The notes under the pieces are model-generated. The model made no database searches and had not been told where the DNA came from. It saw nothing but the letters and a program-made list of their open reading frames with translations. The translations under genes were made by a program, and so were the position numbers. From Prevotella sp. Rep29 (GTDB lineage: Bacteria; Bacteroidota; Bacteroidia; Bacteroidales; Bacteroidaceae), in NCBI RefSeq assembly GCF_019551475.1, contig NZ_CP047159.1, forward strand, positions 1,798,001 through 1,862,000: a DNA stretch of 64,000 nt, written 5' to 3'. Positions 17,875 to 25,237 of the stretch are shown here, one piece after another (positions within the stretch are counted from its first letter, which is position 1; the number at the start of each line of letters is the position of its first letter).

Positions 17875-18747
17875 TCAACTCCTCATTTCAAACAGCCTTA
17901 TCAGGTGTTTCACGTAATCGTCGTTCGTTGCGATAGACACATGGTCCACGCTGCTCTTGGTGAAAGTCTGTTTCAGCTGGTCGTCGCGCCGCAACCAATA
18001 TGCCGTGTGCTGACGGCGTAAACGTTTCGAACTGGTGTCGATAATCGTCTCATGTCCTGTCTCCGCGTCGCGAACCTTCATCAATCCGACATCCGGCAGT
18101 TCCTTCGCCCGCAGGTCATATACCTGTATCGCCACCACATCGTGCTTCCGGTTGCAGATAGTCAGTGCGTTCTCGAAATCGTTCCGCACATAAAAGTCGC
18201 TCAACAGAAATGCCGTGCAACGGCGTTTCATCACCCGCATCAGAAACTCCACCGCCTGTGCAATCTCCGTGCGACGGCTTTCAGGCTTGAAGTTCAGCAT
18301 TTCGCGTATGATATAAAGAATGTGCTTGCGTCCTTTCTTAGGTGGAATATATTTCTCTATCCTGTCCGAAAAGAAGATGACGCCAATCTTGTCGTTGTTC
18401 TGAATGGCACTGAACGCCAATGTCGCAGCAATCTCTGTCACCATCTCGCGCTTCGTCTGCCGGACGGTTCCGAAATCCAACGAGCCGCTGACATCCACCA
18501 TTAGCATGACCGTCAGTTCGCGCTCTTCTTCAAAAACCTTCACGTAGGGGCGATGGAAACGGGCTGTCACATTCCAGTCGATATCGCGCACATCGTCGCC
18601 GAACTGATACTCGCGCACTTCCGAGAAAGCCATACCACGCCCCTTAAAGGCAGTATGATACTGTCCCGCAAAGATGTTCGAGCTCAATCCGCGCGTCTTG
18701 ATCTCAATCTTCCTGACTTTTTTAAGAATGTCTGTCGTCTCCAACAT
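17875..18747 (-). CDS. DUF58-family protein (MoxR-associated)
   Basis: The 290-residue cytoplasmic protein shows the DUF58 pattern: GQYHTAFKGRGMAFSEVREY followed by GDDVRDIDWNVTAR, then VEEERELTVMLMVDVSGS, which resembles the start of a VWA fold. DUF58 proteins are found next to MoxR ATPases and VWA proteins and are thought to act as their substrates or adaptors. It lies between moxR (73 bp) and the conserved membrane gene (4 bp). The 73-bp gap to moxR contains a GC-rich hairpin. Confidence 0.9.
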   Translation of the reverse strand: MLETTDILKKVRKIEIKTRGLSSNIFAGQYHTAFKGRGMAFSEVREYQFGDDVRDIDWNVTARFHRPYVKVFEEERELTVMLMVDVSGSLDFGTVRQTKREMVTEIAATLAFSAIQNNDKIGVIFFSDRIEKYIPPKKGRKHILYIIREMLNFKPESRRTEIAQAVEFLMRVMKRRCTAFLLSDFYVRNDFENALTICNRKHDVVAIQVYDLRAKELPDVGLMKVRDAETGHETIIDTSSKRLRRQHTAYWLRRDDQLKQTFTKSSVDHVSIATNDDYVKHLIRLFEMRS

Positions 18748-18785
18748 AATTGTGAAAATCCAACATTTTTAATTTATCTCAATAG

Positions 18786-18806
18786 CCTCCCCTATTTGGG
18801 GGGAGG
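18786..18806. repeat. GC-rich hairpin between moxR and the DUF58 gene
   Basis: CCTCCCC and GGGGGGAGG pair around a TATTT loop. It may be a dispersed REP-like element or slow the transcript between moxR and downstream genes. No T-run follows on the minus strand, so it does not look like a full terminator. Confidence 0.55.
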
Positions 18807-18820
18807 TTGGAGGATGCCCC

Positions 18821-19816
18821 TTAAGGCACTTCCACCTTGTTGATAATCTGGCTGACGATTTCCTCACTCGTCATGTTGCTGGCTTCTGCCTCATAGGACA
18901 GACCGATGCGGTGGCGCAACACATCATGAGCCACAGCACGCACATCCTCAGGAACCACATAGCCGCGACGCTTGATAAAAGCGTATGCCCGCGATGCCTT
19001 TGCCAGATTGATGCTCGCACGGGGCGAACCGCCGAAAGCTATCATCTCTTTCAGCTCCGGCAGACCGTAACGGTCGGGATAGCGCGAAGCAAAAACAATA
19101 TCAGCAATATATTGTTCAATCTTTTCGTCGATATACACCTGAAGCACCACCTCACGCGCATCGATGATTTCCTGCGCCGTGGTCACGGGTGTCACCGTCG
19201 GAAGCGTACTCAACAGATTCTCGCGAATGATTTTCTTCTCCTCCTCCAGCGTCGGATAGTCAATCATCACTTTCAGCATGAAACGGTCCACCTGCGCCTC
19301 CGGCAACTGATAAGTACCCTCCTGCTCTATCGGGTTTTGCGTTGCCATCACGAGGAACGGGCTCGGCAGACTGAACGTCGTGTCGCCTATCGTCACCTGA
19401 TGCTCTTGCATCGCTTCGAGCAACGCACTCTGAACCTTTGCCGGCGCACGGTTGATTTCGTCCGCCAACACGAAGTTGGCAAACACCGGACCCTTCTTCA
19501 CCTGGAACTTCTCCTCTTTCTGAGAATAGATCATCGTTCCGATAACGTCTGCCGGCAACAGGTCGGGCGTAAACTGTATGCGCGCATATTTCGAGTCAAT
19601 CAGCTGTGCAAGGGTCTTGATTGCCAATGTCTTCGCCAGTCCCGGCACACCTTCCAACAGGATATGCCCGTCGCTCAGCAATCCAATCAACAACGAATCG
19701 ACCAAATGTTTCTGACCGACAATCACACGATCCATGCCCGATGTCAAATTCGTCACGAATGCGCTCTGCTGCTCTATCCGCATATTCAGTTCGCGGATGT
19801 CTATTGATTCTGCCAT
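18821..19816 (-). CDS. moxR: MoxR-family AAA+ ATPase
   Basis: This is a 331-residue AAA+ ATPase of the MoxR group, chaperone-like proteins that help assemble or activate partner complexes with VWA-domain proteins. Seen are Walker A LEGVPGLAKT (Lys-Thr present), the Walker B stretch FVLADEINRAPAKVQ, sensor 1 in LVMATQNPIEQEGTY, and the arginine-rich FGGSPRASI motif. It is the first gene of the ten-gene minus-strand run and has its own upstream promoter. Confidence 0.95.
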   Translation of the reverse strand: MAESIDIRELNMRIEQQSAFVTNLTSGMDRVIVGQKHLVDSLLIGLLSDGHILLEGVPGLAKTLAIKTLAQLIDSKYARIQFTPDLLPADVIGTMIYSQKEEKFQVKKGPVFANFVLADEINRAPAKVQSALLEAMQEHQVTIGDTTFSLPSPFLVMATQNPIEQEGTYQLPEAQVDRFMLKVMIDYPTLEEEKKIIRENLLSTLPTVTPVTTAQEIIDAREVVLQVYIDEKIEQYIADIVFASRYPDRYGLPELKEMIAFGGSPRASINLAKASRAYAFIKRRGYVVPEDVRAVAHDVLRHRIGLSYEAEASNMTSEEIVSQIINKVEVP

Positions 19817-19851
19817 AATATATTTTTTTATGTTTAATATTCTTTCTTCAA

Positions 19852-19890
19852 CGGGCGAAGCCCGATTTCCTCAAATTCCACGCAAAAATA
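19852..19890 (-). promoter_or_regulatory. promoter and leader hairpin of the moxR-bat operon
   Basis: On the minus strand TATTTTTG (complement of 19883-19890) fits the -7 box. The leader then contains a small hairpin, GGGC-GAA-GCCC (19852-19864 region), before the moxR start at 19816. Confidence 0.55.
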
Positions 19891-20102
19891 CAACAATAAT
19901 CACGATTCAGCGCAACAATAGGGACTAAATAATATTAAAAAACATTCCAAAAACTTATATTTTAAGAAACTTTTGACAATGAGACTTGTAAATTAAACTT
20001 CCTTTTAAGGCAAAAAGAAATATCATTACCACTTCTCAATGAAAGAAATACTTATCATTCCTCTTCCTTTTTTCAAAAACAAAACGATTTTCCATTGCCT
20101 GC
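19891..20102. other. AT-rich spacer without a visible gene
   Basis: This lies between the divergent moxR promoter and the duplicated promoter of the next gene. I see no coding frame, hairpin or repeat of note. Confidence 0.6.
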
Positions 20103-20193
20103 TATTCGGAATTTATTGTAATTTTGCAGAAAAATCGGAATAAAATTTTTCTGTATTCGGAATTTATTGTAATTTTGCAGAAAAATCGGAATA
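20103..20193 (+). promoter_or_regulatory. 40-bp promoter segment in direct duplicate
   Basis: Two identical 40-bp copies (20103-20142 and 20154-20193) are 51 bp apart. Each holds TAATTTTG, a match to the TANNTTTG box. The second copy ends only 3 bp before the ATG of the following ATPase gene. Transcription from the second box would give a leader of about 20 nt. Confidence 0.8.
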
Positions 20194-20196
20194 GAT

Positions 20197-21450
20197 ATGA
20201 CTCAATACATTCAAAGAGAGACCTACCTTCGTCAGTTAATAACCCGTAAGGACAACGGCGAAATCAAAATCATAACTGGTCCCCGACGCTGTGGCAAATC
20301 ATGGTTGCTGAGTAGAATTTATAAAGATTACTTGCTTGAAAATGGTATTCCTGAGGAAAATATCATTATCATTTCGTTTGATATGGACCAAGAAGAATAT
20401 GGCGACTTGACCGATCGCCAAGCTTTGAAGTCTTATCTTTATAGCCGTATTATTTCCGCCACTGAACCTTACTATATAATACTTGACGAGGTGCAGGAAG
20501 TTGATGGATTTGAAAAAATTGTCAATGGACTCAATGCAAAGGATAATGTCGATGTTTACATCACAGGAAGCAATTCCCATTTCCTTTCTTCAGATATTAA
20601 TACCATTTTTCGGGGTCGGGGTGATGAAATAAGAGTATATCCACTCTCTTTCAGAGAATTCTGCTCAGGTCGTACACATCAGGTTGGCGAATTATGGAAA
20701 GAATACTATACTTATGGAGGAATGCCAGCACTGAGCAAACTGCATACACCAGAACAGAAAGTCGCATATTTGCAGCGTTTATGGACTAAGACCTATATCG
20801 ACGATGTTGTAGAGCGCCATCACGTCAGAAATCGCGAGGCGTTGTCAGCACTTGCAGATGCCTTGTGCTCGTCTGTCGGCTCACTTTCTAACCCCAATCG
20901 CATCAGCAATGTGATAAAAAGCGTACAAAAAATGAATATAGACCCCAATACGGTATCTCGATATATCAGCCACTTAGAGGAAGCATTCCTTTTTGAAGGT
21001 TCCAAACGCTATAACATTAAGGGCAACAAATATTTTGAAAGTCTCAAGAAATATTATGCTGTTGATGTTGGCTTGAGAAATGCAAAACTTAATTTCCGGC
21101 AACAGGAAATTACGCATATCATGGAAAACGTAATCTACAACGAACTCCGTATGCGCGGATTTACTGTAGATGTTGGTTTGGTCGAAACGCGCGAGATGCG
21201 AAATAATAAAATGGAATATATTCCGTATGAAGTTGACTTTGTCGCCAATAATGGAGTTGAAAAGTATTACATTCAGTCAGCCTTTGCGCTCGGCAACGAA
21301 GAGAAACGACGCCAGGAACTGAACTCACTACTAAAGATAGGCGATAGTTTCCAGAAAATTGTTATCGTTGGCGATGACATTGCTGAATATACCGACGAAA
21401 AGGGCATTCGTTTCATGGGACTATTCCAGTTTCTGATGACTGGAATATAA
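20197..21450 (+). CDS. AAA ATPase with DUF4143-type C-terminal domain
   Basis: The 417-residue protein has a P-loop GPRRCGKSWLLSR (residues 28-40), Walker B YYIILDEVQEVDGF (about 94-107), sensor-like VYITGSNSHFLSSD, and a C-terminal DUF4143-like region with YNIKGNKYFESLKKYYAVDVGLRNAK and a nuclease-like SVDF/DFVA segment. Such proteins are common, often horizontally acquired, and of unknown function. It stands alone between a duplicated promoter and a terminator. GC content is visibly lower than in neighbours. Confidence 0.88.
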   Translation: MTQYIQRETYLRQLITRKDNGEIKIITGPRRCGKSWLLSRIYKDYLLENGIPEENIIIISFDMDQEEYGDLTDRQALKSYLYSRIISATEPYYIILDEVQEVDGFEKIVNGLNAKDNVDVYITGSNSHFLSSDINTIFRGRGDEIRVYPLSFREFCSGRTHQVGELWKEYYTYGGMPALSKLHTPEQKVAYLQRLWTKTYIDDVVERHHVRNREALSALADALCSSVGSLSNPNRISNVIKSVQKMNIDPNTVSRYISHLEEAFLFEGSKRYNIKGNKYFESLKKYYAVDVGLRNAKLNFRQQEITHIMENVIYNELRMRGFTVDVGLVETREMRNNKMEYIPYEVDFVANNGVEKYYIQSAFALGNEEKRRQELNSLLKIGDSFQKIVIVGDDIAEYTDEKGIRFMGLFQFLMTGI

Positions 21451-21459
21451 CCAAACCAC

Positions 21460-21492
21460 AAAAAGCGGCTCCGTTGAGTCGCTTTTTCTTTC
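21460..21492 (+). terminator. terminator after the DUF4143 ATPase
   Basis: An 11-bp stem AAAAAGCGGCT/AGTCGCTTTTT (one G-T pair) with a 6-nt loop ends in a T-run. Confidence 0.8.
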
Positions 21493-21617
21493 CTTTTTAG
21501 TTTTTATACGGTGTGAGCTATGCTATTTCTTACATTACCACCAGCTTGATTCTCATCGAGGACTCTACTTCCACAATCATGGAGACTCAAAAGAAATATA
21601 GACGCCATTATTCTAAA

Positions 21618-21662
21618 GAAAAACAAAGAGGTCGTGTCAAAAGTAACTGGCACGACCTCTTT
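21618..21662 (-). terminator. terminator of the minus-strand outer-membrane gene
   Basis: A perfect 12-bp stem (21625-21636 with 21651-21662) and 14-nt loop, followed on the minus strand by a T-rich tract, 11 bp past the stop codon at 21674. Confidence 0.85.
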
Positions 21663-21673
21663 TACCACATTAT

Positions 21674-22339
21674 TTATTGTTTATTAAATGTCCATTGCAG
21701 TCTAATATAAGCTACACCTTTGCTTTTTAGATTTTTGGAGATATTATCTTCTTCACTTGAGAATTTTGCAATATCAAGGAAGCCTTTATCAAGCCCAATG
21801 CTTATTCCAAACTTTTTAAAGCAAATACCAATATTTCCACCTATACCAAAATCAAAAGCTTTTGATTCCATTACAAAGTCATGATGTCCATAACCTTCAG
21901 AAAAAGAACACTTACCATTATATCCGATATAAGGACCTAAGTCGGCGAAAAGTTGAAAGTTGTCATTAATCTTATACTTTAATCCTACATGAATCGGAAT
22001 ATTGAGGTGTATTTGTCTAAAACTGTTACCTGATGTCATCATATCATCTAAAAGATTACTAGTCTTACCTCCATGTTGAGTAAAATGCAATCCAGTCAGT
22101 CCATACAATTTTGCTTTGTCATTAGAAAATGATTTAAATACTTTTTTAATATCAACACCTGCATTAATATTTATCACAGCATTGTCATATGGGGAATCTG
22201 AAGCTGTTGTTCCAACACCTATACTCACTGTATATTCAAATAGTTTAAAGAAAGGTTTAGGCTTCTCACCAACTGGTCCTTGAGCAAATGTGTTTACACT
22301 AAACATAGCGAAAATCGCAATTATAAAATACTTTTTCAT
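21674..22339 (-). CDS. outer-membrane beta-barrel protein
   Basis: The 221-residue protein has a signal peptide (MKKYFIIAIFAMFSVNTFA, cleavage near residue 19) and alternating amphipathic strands rich in Gly and aromatic residues, for example SIGVGTTAS, LYGLTGLHF, FQLFADLGPYIGYNG and FGIGGNIGICF, ending with the aromatic YIRLQWTFNKQ. This is the pattern of small porin-like outer-membrane barrels (OmpA or PorT-like folds). AT-rich compared with neighbours. No partner gene is adjacent; the function is unknown. Confidence 0.8.
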   Translation of the reverse strand: MKKYFIIAIFAMFSVNTFAQGPVGEKPKPFFKLFEYTVSIGVGTTASDSPYDNAVININAGVDIKKVFKSFSNDKAKLYGLTGLHFTQHGGKTSNLLDDMMTSGNSFRQIHLNIPIHVGLKYKINDNFQLFADLGPYIGYNGKCSFSEGYGHHDFVMESKAFDFGIGGNIGICFKKFGISIGLDKGFLDIAKFSSEEDNISKNLKSKGVAYIRLQWTFNKQ

Positions 22340-22467
22340 TTTTAATACGTTTAAAAAATTAGTAATTGGTTTGTTTTAAAATCAGGACAAAGGTAATTGT
22401 TTGTTTTCGTTAGTCAATCATCCATTTCGTCCATTTCAGTAATAGTCCATTTGCTGGGGTTTAGACA
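22340..22467. other. spacer upstream of the outer-membrane gene
   Basis: This should hold the promoter of the minus-strand barrel gene. The complement of CAAAGGTA at 22387-22394 reads TACCTTTG, a -7 box. Nothing else is seen. Confidence 0.5.
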
Positions 22468-22690
22468 ATAAAAAAACGTGGACTAATAACTTCGTCTACG
22501 TTTCGGAGGTATCGGCAAACACCTATGCACCACATACGAGTATAAGCCCACGCCATTGCATGAGCATTAACTTTTACTCTTGGTGCTTCTTAATTTTTTG
22601 CCGAAATTTCCGAAACCAGAATAAAGCTAACGCTTTTTTATCTTAATGTCTTTTATTTGTTTTGTTACATAGGCATATTTTTTTACACTG
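22468..22690 (-). ncRNA. putative structured RNA with its own promoter and terminator
   Basis: On the minus strand TAATTTTG (complement of 22691-22698) could start a transcript near 22686 that ends at a 9-bp hairpin plus seven T (22475-22483 with 22494-22502). Between them an extended rod can form: CCGAAAC 22610-22616 with GTTTCGG 22500-22506, TTTGCCG 22597-22603 with CGGCAAA 22513-22519, GGTGC 22582-22586 with GCACC 22527-22531, and an 8-bp apical stem 22546-22553/22558-22565 closed by a tetraloop. There is no reading frame of note. Length (about 215 nt) and rod shape would suit a 6S-like RNA, but no family-specific motif was recognised. Confidence 0.5.
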
Positions 22691-22919
22691 CAAAATTACA
22701 AAAATCTTTCCATCTTTCACAGCTTTTCACCCGAAAAAGCTGTACCTCTGCGTTGTATTTCAAACGCTTTATAGGTGGGAATCGTAATCATAAAGTTGCT
22801 AATTATTTGATATTCTGTAGGCATAAAAGCGTCAAGTAAACGCCTTTTCCAATATATGTATTCTCCCACCCTTCATTGCGCCGGGCGCAATCTTCGGCGT
22901 GGAAGACACGGCAAAGATA
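22691..22919 (-). promoter_or_regulatory. second minus-strand promoter and hairpins, possible second RNA
   Basis: The complement of 22912-22919 reads TATCTTTG, a -7 box. Downstream on the minus strand are a near-perfect dyad ATTGCGCC/GGCGCAAT (around 22875-22891), a distant pairing between GTGGGA and TCCCAC (around 22865 and 22773), and the hairpin CAGCTTTT/GAAAAGCTG (around 22720-22743). No coding frame longer than about 60 codons is present. It may be a leader or separate small RNA upstream of the previous one. Confidence 0.35.
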
Positions 22920-23030
22920 CAAAATTATTGCGACTTGCAGCAAGATTCACACAGAATATTTTTGGGAATCTACGAAAATGGAAGAGAAAAGGAATGCTAT
23001 TTCTACCTGATAGCATCACTATTGAAAAAC

Positions 23031-23155
23031 AAATCAAGTTGATTTGGTCAGCAATTCAAGTTGATTTGCTGAATGAAAGTTCAACTTACGGAAACCAAAT
23101 TCAGTGAAATTACTCATCAAATTCACTGAATTTGGTCATCAATTTCAGTGAATTT
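23031..23155. repeat. array of six 15-bp dyads at exact 22-bp period
   Basis: Dyads begin at 23031, 23053, 23075, 23097, 23119 and 23141. Sequences include AAATCAAGTTGATTT, GAAAGTTCAACTTAC and AAATTCACTGAATTT, each with 7-bp arms around a central C or G and 7-bp spacers between units. The array mixes the AAAGTTCAACTTT type seen near 2.6 kb with the AAATTCACTGAATTT type seen near 46.8 kb. Confidence 0.92.
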
Positions 23156-23180
23156 GGTTTGAGAAACCTAAAAAACTATC

Positions 23181-23202
23181 GGGCGGATACGCCGATCCGC
23201 CC
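23181..23202 (-). terminator. REP-like hairpin after the flavodoxin gene
   Basis: GGGCGGAT and ATCCGCCC pair around a 6-nt loop. On the minus strand it is followed by a T-rich run, so it can terminate the flavodoxin transcript (stop codon at 23243). Confidence 0.65.
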
Positions 23203-23242
23203 CTACGAAAAAGGAAACCCACATACGGTTTGGGAAGGATGA

Positions 23243-23818
23243 TTAGAGCTCAAGACTCTTCACCCACTCCTCTACATCCTGCTTGGTGGCGTGGTTGAGG
23301 AGTTTTCCTTCCTGCCAGTTCACTTCGGGATAGGCTGCTTTCAGGTCGTTGCAAGCCTTCTCGATGGTGCTGCCGCCGGATGTGGCGAAGGGGATGACGG
23401 TCTTTCCCTTGAAGTCGTATGCCTCCATGAAGGTGTTCACTATCGTCGGACAGGTGTACCACCAGATGGGGAATCCCACGTAGATAATGTCGAAGCCATC
23501 GACACCGTCGAGCTTGTCGGTGATTGCCGGTCGCGATGTCTTGTCTGCCATCTCGATGGTTGAGCGCGACTTCTTGTCTCTCCAGTCCAGGTCAGCCTCC
23601 GTATAGGGTTGCTCGGGCTGAATGCGATGGAGCTCGCCGCCCGTCGTCTCTGCCAGGAGTTTTGCCACACCTTCGGTTACGCCCGAGGCTGAGAAGTAAG
23701 CCACCAACACTTTTTTCGGCTCCTTGCCCGTTTCCTTGCTTTCCGCTTTCTTACTTTGCGAACATGCTGTCAGCATACCGCACAACAGCAACGCCATAAA
23801 AATCATTTTCCGTTTCAT
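23243..23818 (-). CDS. flavodoxin-family lipoprotein
   Basis: The 191-residue protein has a lipoprotein signal (lipobox LTAC, Cys at residue 19) and a short charged linker, then a flavodoxin fold: LVAYFSASGVTEGVAKLLAE (phosphate-binding loop near residues 39-58), YVGFPIWWYTCP and VIPFATSGGSTIEKA. These match the Flavodoxin_4 group, FMN-binding electron carriers or reductases. The lipid anchor would place it outside the inner membrane, less usual for a flavodoxin. The next upstream gene is a membrane protein on the same strand, 31 bp away. Confidence 0.88.
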   Translation of the reverse strand: MKRKMIFMALLLCGMLTACSQSKKAESKETGKEPKKVLVAYFSASGVTEGVAKLLAETTGGELHRIQPEQPYTEADLDWRDKKSRSTIEMADKTSRPAITDKLDGVDGFDIIYVGFPIWWYTCPTIVNTFMEAYDFKGKTVIPFATSGGSTIEKACNDLKAAYPEVNWQEGKLLNHATKQDVEEWVKSLEL

Positions 23819-23849
23819 AAATAATGATTTCTTTTTATTAGGTTATTAA

Positions 23850-24458
23850 TTAAAGTCCGAACACGAACAGGAGTGAGAAATAGAGTTCTGCCGCAAACAC
23901 ATACACGACGAAGAGGGGTGCTGCGGAGACGATGCCTGCATAGAGCGCCCGAAACATGTCGGTCAGCGACGTGAACGAACCGCTGAATGCGCCATAGGTC
24001 AAGGCAAACAGCGTGGTGCAAAAACACAGCAGCGGCACGATGCTATGGCTGAAGCTGCTCGGGAAAAGGCTGCCCGTCACGCTCAACAGCGGCGCATGGG
24101 GCACGAGGGTCAGCAGCAAGATGATGATGAGTGCCACGATGACCTCAACCGCAACTACCTGCAACGCGAAACGCTGACGGTAGGACGAGCGGTAGGCACT
24201 GCGGAGGTTGCGCAGCGGAGCAACGATGCCGCTGCATCTGACAGCCCCATACGTCATGGCTCCGAACAGCAGCCATGCCAACAGCGGCGTGAGGAGGTTG
24301 GACGTGAAATGCCCGAAGAGCCAGCGCACGCCCTCTTCTGAAAGGAGCGAACGCATGCCAATCTCTGGTTTTGCCGCCGTCACAATCCACGAAACGAGGA
24401 TGAGCACCATCTCAGCAAAAAAGAGTACTGCCGCTATTCTCGATATCCATTTCATCAT
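23850..24458 (-). CDS. multi-pass membrane protein, function unknown
   Basis: The 202-residue protein has about five hydrophobic helices (near residues 7-27, 45-75, 98-118, 135-160, 178-200). The segment LLSEEGVRWLFGHFTSNLLTPL resembles the N-terminal part of AbgT-type p-aminobenzoyl-glutamate transporters, but the protein is much shorter than these. It lies 24 bp after the response regulator stop and 31 bp before the flavodoxin gene. Transport function is only a guess. Confidence 0.6.
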   Translation of the reverse strand: MMKWISRIAAVLFFAEMVLILVSWIVTAAKPEIGMRSLLSEEGVRWLFGHFTSNLLTPLLAWLLFGAMTYGAVRCSGIVAPLRNLRSAYRSSYRQRFALQVVAVEVIVALIIILLLTLVPHAPLLSVTGSLFPSSFSHSIVPLLCFCTTLFALTYGAFSGSFTSLTDMFRALYAGIVSAAPLFVVYVFAAELYFSLLFVFGL

Positions 24459-24482
24459 TTTTCCTGCACTTCACGTTGATAC

Positions 24483-25208
24483 CTAATCCTCATCGGGCTG
24501 AAGGTTATCTACATCGAGGATGTGAAGCTCCAATGCCCTCACGACCAGGCGCGTAGCATTCACGCCCACACCGCCGTTCCCGTCGGGGAACAGTTTCTGA
24601 ACGAGCTCGTTCTGGCGTTTCTCCAAGCTCTTCACGCCGAAGGGCATCCCCCGCAGATTGGTGATTTGTTCCTTGGTGTAGCCCAAAGCCAAGTGGCGAA
24701 GGAAGCGCTCGTCGTATTCGTCAATCTCGTAGTCCACCAACGCCTCTTGTCGCATGAGCTGACTTCCGACGCTATACTTAAACCGCTCGACAATCTTTTC
24801 GAGTATCGGCTGATTGAACACCATGCGCTTTCCGCTCATCACGCTGGACACATCGCTGCGGGTCAGCATCTCGCCGCTCTTGAGGATAATGCCGTCGCAA
24901 CCGGCGTCGAGCACATCCACCCAAAGCTTTTCGTTGAGCACCTCGCCCGTGAAGATGAGTATCTTGATTTTCGGATGCAGCTCCTTTGTCTGGCGGCATA
25001 TCTCCACGCCGACCGTCGTCGAACCGCCCAATCCAAGGTCGAGCAGCACCAGGTCGGGCAACTGCTGTTTCAACAAGCGCCAATACGCCGTCTCGCTCTC
25101 TGCCGTCCCAATGATTTCCGCCTCAGGGATGTCATTGCGAATGATGCCTTCCGTCCCCTTCAATTCTAGGGGGATGTCTTCTACAATAATGATTTTGAAC
25201 TTTTCCAT
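24483..25208 (-). CDS. response regulator with C-terminal DNA-binding-type helix region
   Basis: The 241-residue protein begins MEKFKIIIVEDIP. It has a receiver domain (1-120) with the acidic pair E10-D11, phosphoacceptor Asp57 in LVLLDLGLGG, Thr87 in IFTGEV and Lys110 in IILKSGE. A helical C-terminal domain (about 155-235) contains a LuxR-like LALGYTKEQITNLRGMPF. I chose ATG 25208, with AAGAAG just upstream, rather than an earlier in-frame codon at 25406, which would overlap the kinase gene by 169 bp. It is the obvious partner of the sensor kinase encoded 29 bp upstream. Confidence 0.88.
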   Translation of the reverse strand: MEKFKIIIVEDIPLELKGTEGIIRNDIPEAEIIGTAESETAYWRLLKQQLPDLVLLDLGLGGSTTVGVEICRQTKELHPKIKILIFTGEVLNEKLWVDVLDAGCDGIILKSGEMLTRSDVSSVMSGKRMVFNQPILEKIVERFKYSVGSQLMRQEALVDYEIDEYDERFLRHLALGYTKEQITNLRGMPFGVKSLEKRQNELVQKLFPDGNGGVGVNATRLVVRALELHILDVDNLQPDED

Positions 25209-25237
25209 ATCTTCTTTTTCTTTTAGGTTTTCAACGA

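Noticed and set aside
21513..21710. Small plus-strand frame between the DUF4143 ATPase and the barrel gene
   Set aside because: It runs through the minus-strand terminator hairpin and into the barrel gene in antisense.
22468..22690. Signal recognition particle RNA or tmRNA
   Set aside because: The apical stem and loop lack the conserved SRP tetraloop and internal loops, and the length and lack of a tRNA-like end exclude tmRNA.
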